Positions 1-11,977 of a DNA stretch of 64,000 nucleotides are shown here, in pieces (the first letter of the stretch is position 1; every line of letters starts with the position of its first letter). Both the position numbers and the translations under genes were made by a program. This DNA comes from Petunia secreta (Eukaryota > Streptophyta > Magnoliopsida > Solanales > Solanaceae), in assembly GCA_029990175.1 (NCBI GenBank), contig JARKIP010000030.1, positions 16,889,501 to 16,953,500 of the forward strand. The letters are read 5' to 3'. Under the pieces are notes generated by a model. That model did not search any database. It was not told where the DNA came from and saw only the letters and a list, made by a program, of their open reading frames with translations.

Positions 1-2811
1 CAAAGTGCGATTGTAGGCAAACTCCATAAGAGGTAGCTTATCAATCCAAGTCCCACCCTTACCTCGGGTCATGGCTCTAAGGAGAGCACCCAAGGTTCGG
101 TTCACCACCTCGGTTTGTCCATCGGTTTGAGGGTGGTGGGACGTAGAGAACAAGAGCTTGGTGCCAAGGGCACCCCATAAACTCCTCCAAAAATGGCTTA
201 GGAACTTGGTGTCCCTATCACTCACTTCGGTTTGAGGCACACCATGCAATTTCAAAACATTAGCAATGAACAAAGAAGCAACATGTTGTGCATCATCATA
301 TTTTTTACATGGAATGAAGTGAGCCATTTTGGAGAACCTATCCACAACAACACAAATGCTTTCATGCCCCCACCCCCCAGTCCATGGTAATCCCATGAAA
401 AAGTCCATTGATATATCCATCCACGGGCTAGTAGGTACGGGGAGTGGGGTATACAAACCATGGGGTTTCGATTTGGACTTAGCACTCTTGCACTCAAGAC
501 AAGAGTTGCAAAGTCTCTCAACTTGTGTCCCCATTTTAAGCCAATAGAATTGCTCCCTTAGAATGGCCAAGGTTTTATCCCTACCAAAGTGACCCATGAG
601 TCCTCCACAATGTGCTTCTTGCACAAGCAATTCTCTCCAAGAGGACTCGGGTATGCACACTTTACCATTTTTAAAGATATAGCCTTTAACCCACTGGTAT
701 TTCTCAACTCTCTCCCCCTTCTCTAGAGCTTCATGGATGCTCTTTAGCTTTGGATCATGAGCATACATCAACTTAATGCTCTCAAAACCCATGATCTTAG
801 AGGTGAGAGTCGTGGCAAGAGCAAACTTCCTAGAAAGTGCATCTGCCACAACATTGTCTTTCTCTTTCTTGTATTGGATAACATAAGGAAAAGACACAAT
901 GAACTCTACCCACTTGGCATGATGCTTGTTCAATTTCTCTTGGCCTCTAAGATGCTTGAGTGACTCATGGTCACTCTTGATCACAAACTCTCTAGGCCAA
1001 AGGTAGTGTTGCCAATGAGCAAGAGCTCTCACCAAGGCGTACATCTCTTTGTCAAACGTAGAGTAGTTCAAAGATGCATCCTTCAATTTCTCACTAAAGT
1101 AGGCTATGGGTTTGCCATCTTGCATTAAAACACCACCAATTCCCACCCTCGAGGCATCACATTCAACCTCAAATGCCTTTTCAAAGTCGGGCAATTGCAA
1201 TAGAGGGGCGGTACTCAACCTACTTTTCAATTCTTGGAAGGCCTTCTCTTGAGACTCTCCCCAAACAAAAGGTTTGTCCTTCTTCATCAATTCGGTGAGT
1301 GGAGCGGCAATGGAGCTAAAGTCTTTCACAAATCGTCTATAAAAACTAGCAAGACCATGAAAGCTCCTCACATGAGTCATGGTAGTAGGAGTAGGCCAAT
1401 CACGTATGGCTTCTACCTTAGACTCATCCACCTCCACTCCTTGAGCACTCATAACAAACCCAAGAAAGACTACCTTCTCAACACCAAAGGCACACTTTTT
1501 AAAATTAGCATAGAGCTTTTCGGCTCTCAACCCTTCAAGCACTTGCCTAAGGTGATCAACATGGTCATCTATTGATTTACTATAGATCAATATATCATCA
1601 AAGTAGACGACCACAAACTTGTTGATGAATGGCTTTAGAACATGGTTCATTAGCCTCATGAAAGTACTAGGTGCATTGGAGAGCCCAAAGGGCATCACCA
1701 ACCATTCGTAGAGACCAAACTTGCTCTTGAATGCGGTTTTCCATTCATCTCCGGGTTTAATCTGGATTTGATGGTAGCCGGACCTAAGGTCTATTTTGCT
1801 AAAAACACATGAACCACTTAATTCATCTAACATATCATCAAGTCGGGGAATGGGATGATGGTACTTTACCATTATTTTGTTCACGGCCCGACAATCAACA
1901 CACATTCTCCAAGTGCTATCCTTTTTGGGAACAAGGATCACGGGTACGGCACAAGGATTCAAGCTTTCCCTCACCAAGCCTTTAGTGAGCAATTCATCAA
2001 CTTGCTTTTGCAATTCTCTTGTGTCCTCCGGATTGCTCCTATAAGCCGGCTTGTTTTGGATTTGAGATCCCGGGACAAAGTCGATTTGGTACTCAATACC
2101 CCTCAAAGGAGGCAATCCATCCGGCATCTCATCCGGGAACATGTCCCCGAAATCCTTCAAAATATTCTCAAACACACTAGGCAAAGGGTTAGTTGGAAAA
2201 TCAAGATCGGAGGTAAGAATCATACCTTTCTGCATTAGGCATATAAGTAGTTTGTTGCCATTATTGCCTCTTAAGATCTCGCCCGGTTACATCATGGCAC
2301 ATATGCTACCGGTAGAAGATGGTGGGATTGCCACCAAGCTTTCGGACAAAGGGTTAGTCTCAACAACCGACTTAGCCTTTGCCGCCTCTCTTAACTCCCT
2401 CATCCGCTTGTAATCATCACTCACTTGTTTGGGAGTTAAGGGTTTAAGCACAAACTTCTTCCCCTCATGCTTAACCGTATAGGTGTTAGCATGGCCATCA
2501 TGAACCATATGTCTATCAAATTGCCATGGCCTTCCAAAGAGAAGGTGGCATGCTTGCATAGGCACAACATCAAACATGTGTTCATCCACATAGTTCCCTA
2601 TCTTGAACTTGATCATGCATTGTTTGACCACCCTCAATTCACCACACTCACTAAGCCATTACAAACGGTAAGGGTTTGTGTGTTTTAAGGTGGGTATTTT
2701 CAATTGGGAAACTAGTGTTTGGCTAATGACATTGGCACAACTTCCCGAGTCAATAATCATGGAACAAAGGAGACCCATGACTCGGCATTTAGAATGGAAG
2801 AGGTTCTCTCT
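1..2811 (-). pseudogene. pol region: protease, RT, RNase H, integrase (broken)
   Basis: On the minus strand a protease active site reading IIDSGSCANV lies near 2730-2760. RT follows with the catalytic box [11 protein letters not shown] at about 1575-1610, then RNase H near 1000-1330 ([20 protein letters not shown] start). The integrase HHCC zinc finger (H-H about 610-650, CNSCLECKS about 490-520) comes next, and a DDE core ends near [14 protein letters not shown] at about 90-130. Stops interrupt the frame after PYRL (near 2661) and after AMM (2287). From 2286 down to position 1 the frame appears open. The domain order matches a Ty3/gypsy pol. It is a dead copy and probably not expressed as protein. 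Confidence 0.88.
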
Positions 2812-4407
2812 TTACAAGGTCTCACTATCCTCCACACACATGGCTCCTAAACTCCTCCTCACAACAAGGAAGGCATGGGCATCATCATCATCCTCCATTG
2901 CAACCTCCCAATAATCAACCTCCTCATCACCCTCTACTCCCTCTTCTTCCTCGGGTTCACTATCTTGTTCATACACCAAGTCACCCACAAGAACCATAGT
3001 TTTCCGGGTAGGGCAATCTTTGGAGATATGTCCATAACCCTTACACTTACAGCATTGAGTAGAAGTATAGATAGGATTACTCAAGTGAGTTTTAGAGTTA
3101 CCTCCCACGTGTTGTGTAGACTTCTCATAAGGCTTCTTCACATCCTTGCTAGCACTTGCACCACTTGCATTTGGGAATTTGGCATTTGTTGTAGGAATCT
3201 TCCACTCCTTTGGCTTGCTCAAGGGAGTAGTAGTACTACTCTTGTAGCGAAGGGATTTCTCATCCTTGAGCCATTTCTCGGCTTCAACCGCATCTTCACA
3301 AAGCTTGTAGTGATCATTGTACTTGTGAAACTTCAATAGTGAAGCTATGTCTCGGTTCAAGCTTCCTTTGAAACGAATCATGGCCGTCTCATTATCTTCC
3401 TCATCCAAGTCTAGGTTCATCCGGACTTGCTCAAATTCATTGAAGTACTCCCCAACTGATTTGTAACCTTGCTTCAACTCATAGAGACGTTTTTGTTGTT
3501 CCACTCGGTATTGGTTAGTCAAGTACTTTTCATCCATCACACGGATCAACTTTTCCCAAGTAAGATTGATAGCCATTCCCGTCCTCCTATTCCTCTTCAC
3601 CGACTCCCACCAAGTAAATGCAAAGGATTCAAAGGAAGATATTGCATAGTTGGCCTTCTTCACTTCGGGCATGTCATTGGTGTCAAATATACGCTCCATA
3701 GAAAACTTCCAATCAATGTACTCCACCGGGTCACTACTTCCTTTGAAAGAAGAAATAGTAAGCTTCACACTATTAAGATTGTTGTTGTTGTCACGACCCC
3801 CTTGGAAAGGCTCCGGTTGGCCTCCAAAGTAATCTCCATAACCACCAAGATCCCTTCTAGCATTTCCTCCAAAGTACCCATGGGGTGGCCCTCGACCTCG
3901 GCCTCTACCCCTATCCACATTCCTCCCCCTAAATTGATAATGAGCATCATACCCATCATCACCATAGTCATCCTCCTCCCCTTCTTGAGCTTGTGCAACT
4001 TGCTCAAGAGGTTGACTATTTCGGATTGGTCCGGGAAGTGGAACATTCCTTTGGGGATTGCCCATAAGGTTGGGAATAGTCACTTATTGGGGATTGCCCA
4101 ACAATTGGTCAATTCGATCACGATCCTCCCTTATCCGTTGTTGGTGATGAAGCAACTCAACAACTTGTTCTCGGGTAAAGGTCGGACTACTTTTGCCTTC
4201 ACCGGCTTTGACTTGGGCACTCGGGGCCCCTTTCTCAACTTGGACACTCGGGGTCCCTTTCTCCGATTGGACATTGGAAGTCCCGTGCTCAACTAGGTCA
4301 CTTGATGATACCCTCTCAAGGTTTTCAATCCTCAAGTTCATACTATCCAATTTGGCAAGGATAGTAGCAAGGGCACTCTTAGCAAAATCTTCTCCTTCTG
4401 TGGACAT
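2812..4407 (-). pseudogene. gag polyprotein, interrupted by an in-frame stop
   Basis: The reading frame starts best at the ATG at 4405-4407; an upstream in-frame ATG at 4452 adds 15 residues of unlikely sequence. It carries a coiled N-terminus, then after a TAA at 4084-4086 an RG-rich linker (GRGRGRGPPHG). A retrotransposon gag capsid-like domain follows (FTWWESVKRNRR, WEKLIRVMDEKYL), and then one zinc knuckle with the pattern CCKCKGYGHISKDCP. The acidic C-terminal tail ends at 2812. Gag would coat the element RNA in cytoplasmic particles. The single stop splits it into about 108- and 423-residue parts in the same frame. Confidence 0.85.
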
Positions 4408-5613
4408 TGTACCTACACAAAAAACAAACGTTAACAAAACAACCTCACTCACTCCCTCACAAGTGTTTCACTCGGATCACTCGTTTAGTGGTGGTGGATA
4501 TTTCACTCGGACTTGAATACTAATACCTTCAAGTGGTTGAACAACAATCCTCAACTCAACCAACTATTCACAAGCCAATTGTACTCCGGGGTGAGTGGAG
4601 TTGATATGACTCTATGAACGCTAAGCACTTTGAAGTGAGGACTTGAGTTAAAAGGATTCTACGAGTCTTCTTAGAATTCTACTCTCCTATCTAGGCACGA
4701 GTTACCTAAAAGCAATTACTCCCAATTAAGTAGAATGGTTACTTAAAGTAGCACTAGCAAGATGTTATGCAAGCAAACAAATGGGAAAACCTAGGAAAAA
4801 CTACCCCCAAACAACACCTTCAGCAAGTAGGAGGGGTGCCTGAAATTCAGGAGGGGCGCCCAGGGTTGCAGGGAATCAGGCGGGGCGCCTGAGGTCCTAT
4901 GCAGAGTCTAAGCTAGGCGGGGTGCCTGGCTTAGGCGGGGCGCCTGGCCCTGAAGCAATCCCAATTCGTTCCAAACTTGTTCCAATCCGATTTCCAATCC
5001 ACAAATCCGATGTTTTCAACTTGTTTTCACAATCCAATGATACCCAAAGTTGTTTTTGATCTTTTCTAACAAACCCCAATCAAATTTACAACCAAACAAT
5101 CAATCAATTCAAGATTCAAAGCCAAGAAACTCAAGAATACAAGGGTTTATCAAAGGGTTTCAACAAGGATTATGCTTCATCAAATTTGGTGTTATACATG
5201 TTCAAATCCCACAAAATTGGTACCAAATAGTTTGTTTTTCAATGAAGATCAATCCCCAATATCAAGTTCCCAATCAAACACCCATTCAGCCAAAGAATCG
5301 AGCCAAAATCATCAAGAACAAGGTTTAGCAAGGGTTTTAAGGAAATTTTGGGGTTTCAAATTTTCAATTTCACAAATCCAATTGTTTTTGGTACCCAAAC
5401 AACGGGAATTTAACCACGATCAAGAATCTATAACACCCATATCATGAATCGAACACACCAACAAATTACACCAAATTTTTGGATTTTCAAATTTTCAATT
5501 TTTTTTTTTGTATTTTTCTTCTTTCAATAACAACAACAAGAAAACTAAAGTAGAAAATAACCTAGGCACGAAGAATCAAGGGTCGGGGGTTTGTAGAACA
5601 AAATCCGAGCGTT
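4408..5613 (-). other. 5' untranslated leader of the gypsy element, with GC-palindrome cluster
   Basis: This stretch lies between the primer-binding site and gag. It holds no convincing ORF. Between about 4825 and 4950 there are five or six copies of a GGGGCGCCTGG-like motif built around the self-complementary GGCGCC core, in otherwise AT-rich sequence. A T-rich run sits at 5498-5508. Confidence 0.6.
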
Positions 5614-5627
5614 GCTCTGATACCAAA
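5614..5627 (-). other. primer-binding site, initiator-Met tRNA type
   Basis: The minus strand reads TTTGGTATCAGAGC directly next to the LTR end. TGGTATCAGAGC is the usual complement of the 3' end of plant initiator methionine tRNA, which primes minus-strand DNA synthesis in many plant LTR elements. Confidence 0.85.
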
Positions 5628-6340
5628 TGATGCAGGGTAAACACGGAAGCGATAAAATTAGATAGAAAAGCGAGACGAGGCTCGAACAAAGACCCAAGTA
5701 GCAACGGAGAACTAGTTCCGTTACACCCCGGGTGGATGTCAAGGATCACCTACACTACGCAACTACCCTCGAGCCAACGGGGACTCGTAAGTAGAATGAT
5801 CGGGGCGGGGTTGTTATGCAACTAGAATCCACTAGAGGTAAACAAGTCCCAAATATAGGTTCTTTCATTCATTCTCAATGAGCATTGCTCAAGTTTCACA
5901 TTCATCAATAATAAGCTAAGTGTTCAAAATAAGCTACACTTGGGTTTTTATAGTGTTTCCCAAGTTTACATAATGATTTAAGTACCCTTACTAATAAGGT
6001 TCATCAAATAAGCCACGTAGAGCAAAACAGTAAAAGAAGCATAAGTCCAGCAGCTGGGAGGGGCGCCTGAGCTGGGAGGGGCGCCTGGCTTGTGCTGGGT
6101 CTGGGCGGCCCGCCTGTGCACAATTGCACTTTCATGCAGCGAGTTTTCCAGGCGAGGCGCCTGGAGGTGCTGGGCCTCCCTCCTCCTCCTTAGGCGTGAG
6201 GCCTAGAGCTGGATCATCCAGAACGTCTTCCCAATGCTTTCTTCATCGATTCCTCTCCTCACCAAGTGTAAATGCATCTCTTGGACCTCCTTGGCTTGGC
6301 TCCGAGTGAATGGCCTCCTCGTGACGGATTGCCCGGCGTC
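5628..6340 (-). repeat. 5' LTR of the gypsy element
   Basis: The LTR begins at the base after the primer site (plus-strand TGATGCAGGG, minus-strand end CA). On the minus strand a TATAAAAA box lies at 5945-5952, about 320 bases before the LTR end, a sensible U3/R/U5 layout. The U3 part (6050-6170) contains further GGCGCC-type palindromes. The distal end is not resolved because the partner LTR is outside the window. Confidence 0.65.
5945..5952 (-). promoter_or_regulatory. TATA box of the gypsy LTR promoter
   Basis: The minus strand reads CACTATAAAAACCCA. It is placed as expected for the U3 promoter of the LTR, with transcription predicted to start around 5915-5925 and run toward gag. Confidence 0.6.
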
Positions 6341-6492
6341 ATTGATGGCCTTTGGCCTTATGGATATTCTACCATGTGTTCCTTACGTGTGTAGCTGCCG
6401 AGTACGCCTTAGCTTTGGATTTACGTTATATATTATATGTTGCGCCCTGTTGTTGGTATTGCATTGAGCGTAGAAGAATTTTACTCTGGTTG

Positions 6493-6707
6493 TGAGTGTG
6501 ACACATACTTCCCGGTAATCGATGAGAGTCTCGCACCGGTGAAGAGTTATTATTGCATATACTTCCTGGTAGTTGATGAGAGTCCCGAGCCGGTGAAGGG
6601 TTATTATTGCATATACTTCCCGATAGTCAATGAGAGACCCGCACCGGCGAAGGGTTATTATTGCATATACTCCCCGGTAGTTGATGAGAGTCCTACGCCG
6701 TGAAGGG
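6493..6707 (+). repeat. 54-bp tandem repeat, four copies
   Basis: Four units near 54 bp (the last is 53), of the type TTATTATTGCATATACTTCC followed by GGTAGTTGATGAGAGTCCCG. Since 54 is a multiple of 3, one frame stays open (6437-6703) and shows an 18-residue repeat around DESPEPVKGYYCIYF. It most likely belongs to the LTR rather than a gene. Confidence 0.85.
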
Positions 6708-6723
6708 ATTATTGCATCATATT

Positions 6724-6978
6724 AAGGGTAGGAGGATTCCGCTCCTTGCATCACATTGAGGGTAGAAGTATTCAACCCTAGGAGCAGGAAGATTCTGCTC
6801 CTTGCATCATATTGAGGGTAGGAGGATTCCGCCCTAGGAGCAAGAGCATTCCACTCCTTACATCACATTGAGAGTAGGAGGATTCCGCCCTAGGAGCAGG
6901 AGGATTCCGCTCCTTGTATCATATTGAGGGTAGGAGGATTCCGCCCCGGAGTAGGAGGATTCTGCTCCATTCATTTGG
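6724..6978 (+). repeat. 56-bp tandem repeat, about 4.5 copies
   Basis: Units of about 56 bp carry two GGAGGATTCCGC motifs each, separated by CCTAGGAGCA and joined by TTGCATCATATTGAG. Each unit contains partly self-complementary GGAGCAGGAGGATTCC / GCTCC arms. Confidence 0.85.
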
Positions 6979-7502
6979 CACATGTGAGCCCATTACATCA
7001 TACTGCATTCATTCCATTTCATTGCATCGGTTGTTGTATATTGTGTGACTTAGTGTGATGTTTTGTGTATGTGTCATGTATTTCTAGTTGCTGATATATT
7101 TATTGCTCGTATCCCGGGTTGTTTATGAGTTCATGGTTTCTTACTTGTTTCCTGCTATTATCTGGCTCTGCCTTTTTATAGTTTTCTTCTCCCTAGCTAG
7201 CATATCTACTTCTTCGAGGTGGCTAGCCAGCCCCCACTTACTGAGTCCTTTCAACTCACCCTCTATTTGTTTCCTATATATTTAGTTTATTTCGGCAGGT
7301 TCGCTCTAAAATTGAATTTGTCACGTTGTTGAGGAGCGAAGACGACTTCAGATGTCAGGGTGAGCCAGCTTTTGTTCAGGATGGCCACCAATTTTATATT
7401 TATTATTTCAGTTGTATTTTGCTCCCTTCAGGATATGTTTATACTTCATTTGTATTCTTAGATGTCTGTCCGGATAGCCCTAAACCTAGTACTTTGGGTA
7501 GT

Positions 7503-10500
7503 TGTTGACACCCAATTTTGTCCCTCCATTTTTCGCAATTTGGCTATATTTAATTAAAATCGATAATAGTAATTTTCCAAACAAAACTGCATTAGACAAC
7601 ATGCATTTACGTGTGTAATATTATTATTTATCCCCTATTTATATAGTATTTATTTAATTGTGATTATAATTACGTAATTGCATTCATTTAGGCTATTTCC
7701 CAAAACATATGCTACTTTATGCAATTTAACGCATTACGATATCATTTAATAATTATTTGCGGCTATTTACATCTATTAGTATTATTTGTGGTCATCTATA
7801 TTTATTTACAATTATATACATTTATTTATAATTATTTACAAAATTTCCTATTTTTATAATAATTATTTGTATTTATAAGTATTTTGATTAAATATTAGCC
7901 ATTTTGCTATTTTACAATTCCATTTCAACTATATTCAGTCCACGTCATCACCTTTTGTCCACGTATACGCCAATTGTACACCACCTAAGCTTACACTTCA
8001 CTAAATACACTCCTAGTACAAGTGTACACACTTTTAGCACGCGTACAACTCATTGTAGCGTGTAGTACAATCCCCCAAAGCACCTGATCCCTTTCCACCT
8101 CACCTCAGGTACTCATACGTGTATATACGCACATGACGTGGCTGCATCCCAGCCGTTTATCTCTTTAATCCAACGACCGAGATACGTTCTTGTGTTTTAA
8201 TAACACACATCAACCTCTTATTTTCCTAACCCTAAAATCACTCTCTCAATTCCCTTAAAACATATCCAGCCGCCACCCCAAACTCCTCTCTCTCCCCTTC
8301 ACTTCTAAGAACCGTCCAGATTCAACCCGTGGTTCCACCTCCTCCGTCATCTCCGCCGTAACCCCGCTCGTCCTTCTCTCTCCCTTGTCGCTTTCACACG
8401 GAAAAAGGGAACAAATCTCTCCTCACCCTCTTTCCATGGAAATCGAAAAGGAAGAGAAAGATTCGAGTACATCGTCGCAAATTCGACGAAAGATACGATG
8501 AAATTCGTGTTAGTGTGGTACACAGAAAGCGGATACAAAAGATTTGAACTAAATGATTGGAAAATCAAGCGGAATCGAAACGGGTCGGACGTGACCCGAC
8601 CCGACACGTTGACCCGGTAACCTCCTTCCAGTTTCTATTTTTTCTTTTCATTTACGTGTGCTGAAAATTGTGAATAACATGCCTAACACTTTGTTTGAGA
8701 CTGAATTCCATTGTTTCAAATTGAATCAAGTATGCGACTCGTTAGAAAATGAATCGAATATATCATTTGTTAAGATGGTCGACTGTAGGTAATTTGTTAT
8801 GTGAAATTCCTGATTAGTTTAGTTGATGTCTACAAGAATCTGAACGTTTGGAAACTGATAGCGATTGTTCTTAAACTTCTGCTAAAGATTATAATTATTA
8901 TTTGTGTTTGATTAAGGTTGTGCGTATATCAGCTAGTGCCCAAAATTGAATTCACTGCTTCTGCTCCAAGCTTGTTTTTGATTAAATGGTATGAGATTTT
9001 CACAAATGGGAGAGCTGAAGATATCCTTTCTGGCCAAGTACCTTTCTTCCTTAATTTTAGGAGAACTGAGTGTTTCAGCGTACATTTAGCTTAATCGAAA
9101 ACTGTAGAACTAGATAATCTTTCCTTTTCCTCGAATGTATTTTGACAGGATATGTTTCCTTGAATAGCTCCCCAAAATTTGAACTGTATAGGGTCCATAT
9201 TTGCATATGTATTATCCTTGCTAGTTGTAAATCAATCATCTCCCAACAATTCAATCTTGACAGATTTGATTGAAATTATTTTGAAACTACTTAATATTTT
9301 CTATTCCTTAAAGTGTTGAAAACTAGTTCGTCTTTGCCTTTTTTTAAAAGAAACTGAATTTTTCTTTCCTTCTATAATTGATTTGGCAATTTTCAAAATA
9401 TCTTTATTCACAAGTATGCAAGCAGCCCTAACAGTATAAATCCTTCTTCCCTTGAGACTTAGAGGACACAGACCTTACATCCTCAGACCTCTTTCTTTGT
9501 TTTCTTCTTCTCTACACCTCTGAATACTTCTTCTCTTCTCTACATTGGAAGAATATCTCTATACACTGATCTACACACACAGAGTCTTAGACAGACTTTA
9601 AACACTTATAAGCTTCCTATACCTACAGGTCTCTATACACACAGAAACACCTCCATACACTTATACACCCTACACACACAGAGCAGCTTCTTGCTTTACC
9701 TCTGCACCTAGACAGAATACCCTTCTCGTGATTTCTGGAATACATAACTACATACACACTGAGACACAGGGCTGAAAACCACCTTCAGACACCATCCCTT
9801 ACACCTCTGGACAAGCTGGTGACACTAGGACACTGAATACACTGAAAATACACCTTGAGGCACCTTCTTACAAGCTGAATACACGACAATACTTGTCACT
9901 GAATGCTTCATTTTGCTGGTTAAGAGTTGAGGCAGTTTTGCTTGATCTGTTACTTGCCTTGCTTTTGTTGGATCTTCTAGTTGTCTTTATTTCTGTTTCT
10001 TTTCAGTTCATAAGGTATGCCTCTTGACTAAGTAAAAGTCTTCAATAACCTACCTATTATTTTGGTTGTGTGTCACTGCCATCTCTTCTGTTTGCTTGTC
10101 TTGGTGTGGGTAGATATGTCTTATTTGTTTGGGTCTGTTAGGGCCATCCTCTAATCCTTTATGCAGGTCTTGTTTAGTGTTGGATAGCTTAAAAGCTATA
10201 CCACTATTTTAATTGCAGGGAGTTAAGCTCTCAACATCCTTTGGCTGGATGAATTCATAGTTCATTCAAAAGTGTACTCAGGGCATTCCTTTATGCCCTT
10301 CTCTCATCTTCCCCTAGACCCATATACTGTATTCATTAGGATATCCTGGTTTGTATATGTATAAGGCACCATAAGGTGCAAGTTAGTCACCTAGGACAGG
10401 TACATCAACCTATATACACTGTCACAGCAGTGCCAAGGCTAAACAGGGGCCTTTCTTTAACCCTGCTCTTTACTTTCATGTGTTTGAAGTTAAGTTTGAC

Positions 10501-11789
10501 ACACAACCTGAAAATAGGTTTATTTGGGTAGAGTTTCAAGCTTAAAACCATGACAGTTGCATTAGGTATGAAAACTGGAAATTTTGTGAATATAATGCAT
10601 AACAGGTTTTAAATGAAATTATCACAGAGGAGCTGTTTTGCTGACTATCACAAACAGGGCTAAAATCGCCATACAATCTGAACTGGATTATTTCTGCAAT
10701 TGTTTGTCTCCTGAAGCATAACCGTAGATTACATTTTACTATAAGTGGTTAAAACTTAAAAGCAACTTATTTCTGCAAGTTCGAGTTTTAACGTTACAAT
10801 TTTTGTTAAAAGGGCTAAATGTGCAACTGATAGTGAAAATAGGAACATCTCTGCAAATGTTACATTCTGGAATGTAACAGTACGCTTTGGTTCTTTTCTT
10901 TAAAGTGGCTTATCTTTGCAAAGCCCGAATTCTGATAACATCATTGAAACTTAGTAGTAAATGATCATATTACTTGGAGGCTTCATTGAACTTATAGCTA
11001 ATTGTATTGCTTGACATAATTTGTTGTGAAATTATTTTGATTGTATTATCATTTGACGTTTAGTGAGTCTAGATTGGGGCACTAATTAAATATTAGGGAG
11101 TCTAGACATCTTACACTTTGATTAGTAGTCCCAAAAGCCTCCGGGACTTTAAGTTGGGGCGCTAGTAAACCTTTAGGACGTTTTAAAACATTAGCAAGCG
11201 CTTAGGTTAAAATACTTAAAGAGGGTATGGAGGTTAAAGGGAATTAAGCCCCTCGGATATGATGGAAACTACCCGAGCTACATTTGATAGTGGATTCTGA
11301 AACTATCGTCCCTTACGAAAGCCGGGTTCTGATCCGAATAGAATAATAAAATCTAGGGTTTTTCAAATGTTTAATTAGTTATTATTTTGTGGCTATTTGT
11401 GCAACTATTATTTCAAATTATTTATGCAAATATATTAAATTGCCTATTTTACTTTGCATCCTATATCTCCTTTGTTTATTTATTTAGTTTCTGTCCTTTT
11501 TATAAGCAATATGTTTAAACCCAATATAGAAATCGGTCGGGAACCACGTTTAGTGGAACCTAGAAGGTGCATAACCACTTCCTTCTAGGTTATTTCGAAC
11601 ACTTACCCGAATCTCTGACTCGTAGATCAACCCGTAGTTAATTCTCTAAATTAAATTAGAAATTAATAGGTGACCTAATACACCTTAGAACTATATTAGG
11701 TGGCGACTCCAAAATTTCTAACTCCAAATGAGTTACCCCAAGTCGGAAATCACTTTACATACTATTATTATTTAAAGTGGGGTGCGACA
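7503..11789 (+). mobile_element. Solo LTR of Ogre/Tat-type retrotransposon
   Basis: The sequence starts TGTTGACACCCAATTTTGTC and ends GGGGTGCGACA, giving TG...CA ends over 4,287 bp. It is flanked on both sides by the 5-bp duplication GTAGT (7498-7502 and 11790-11794). The start motif and great length fit Ogre/Tat LTRs known in Solanaceae and legumes. No primer site or coding region follows, so the internal part was lost by LTR-LTR recombination. It carries a GC-richer, CT-rich stretch at 8260-8630 and a TATA-like site near 9435. Confidence 0.85.
9435..9441 (+). promoter_or_regulatory. Candidate TATA box inside the Ogre-type LTR
   Basis: CAGTATAAATCCTTC stands before a long leader rich in C, T and A (9450-9850), as expected for a U3/R boundary. 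Other TATA-like sites exist in this AT-rich LTR, so the call is tentative. Confidence 0.4.
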
Positions 11790-11977
11790 GTAGTCAATTG
11801 TAACTTCCTCTGTACAGCTTATACATAATTATGTCCGTGTCTCTTTAGGTCTTATTTCTTAGCTATAAGTTGATTTATGTGTAATTTTGTGAATTCAATT
11901 CAAAAAAGTTCGCCCGACGGGTCTAAGAGAGGATGTCGGCTGCCCACACGGCCTAGCCGAAAATCTGGATCGTGTCA
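11790..11977 (+). repeat. Del/Tekay-like LTR fragment, right part
   Basis: This continues the LTR fragment that ends at 7502, after the GTAGT duplication. It contains GTCGGCTGCCCACACGGCC and ends CTGGATCGTGTCA at 11977. No primer site follows. Confidence 0.5.

Larger units (their letters stand above)
1..6340 (-). mobile_element. Ty3/gypsy LTR retrotransposon, decayed, cut by window edge
   Basis: Read on the minus strand, the order is LTR, tRNA-Met primer site, untranslated leader, gag, protease, RT, RNase H, integrase, which is the Ty3/gypsy (Metaviridae-type) order. The integrase runs off position 1, so the 3' LTR lies outside the window. At least three in-frame stops (4084-4086, about 2661-2663, 2287-2289) and the stop after gag near 2812 show it is not autonomous. 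The gag type with a single CCHC knuckle and the Met primer site suggest a chromovirus-like lineage, but I could not see a chromodomain because the end is missing. The outer LTR edge is uncertain (about 6300-6440). Confidence 0.9.
6440..7502 (+). repeat. Del/Tekay-like LTR fragment, left part (split by a solo LTR)
   Basis: This region and 11790-11977 appear to be one LTR-like sequence interrupted by the 7503-11789 insertion. The right part ends with CTGGATCGTGTCA, close to the GGTCGTGACA-type end seen in Del/Tekay chromovirus LTRs. The left part holds two tandem-repeat blocks and a stretch (7190-7360) reading like the GGTGGCTAGCCAGC...CGGCAGGT part of such LTRs. No internal coding region is attached. 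The family assignment is from general resemblance and should be checked by database comparison. Confidence 0.5.

Noticed and set aside
3469..4296. 275-codon plus-strand ORF
   Set aside because: It is the antisense of the gag gene, which shows a zinc knuckle and capsid motifs on the minus strand.
4408..4452. Upstream gag start at 4452
   Set aside because: The extra 15 residues are hydrophobic and unlike gag starts; the ATG at 4407 begins a normal acidic N-terminus.
6437..6703. A small repetitive protein gene
   Set aside because: It lies inside an LTR-like fragment, has no start context or promoter, and is explained by a 54-bp repeat; kept only as a finding.
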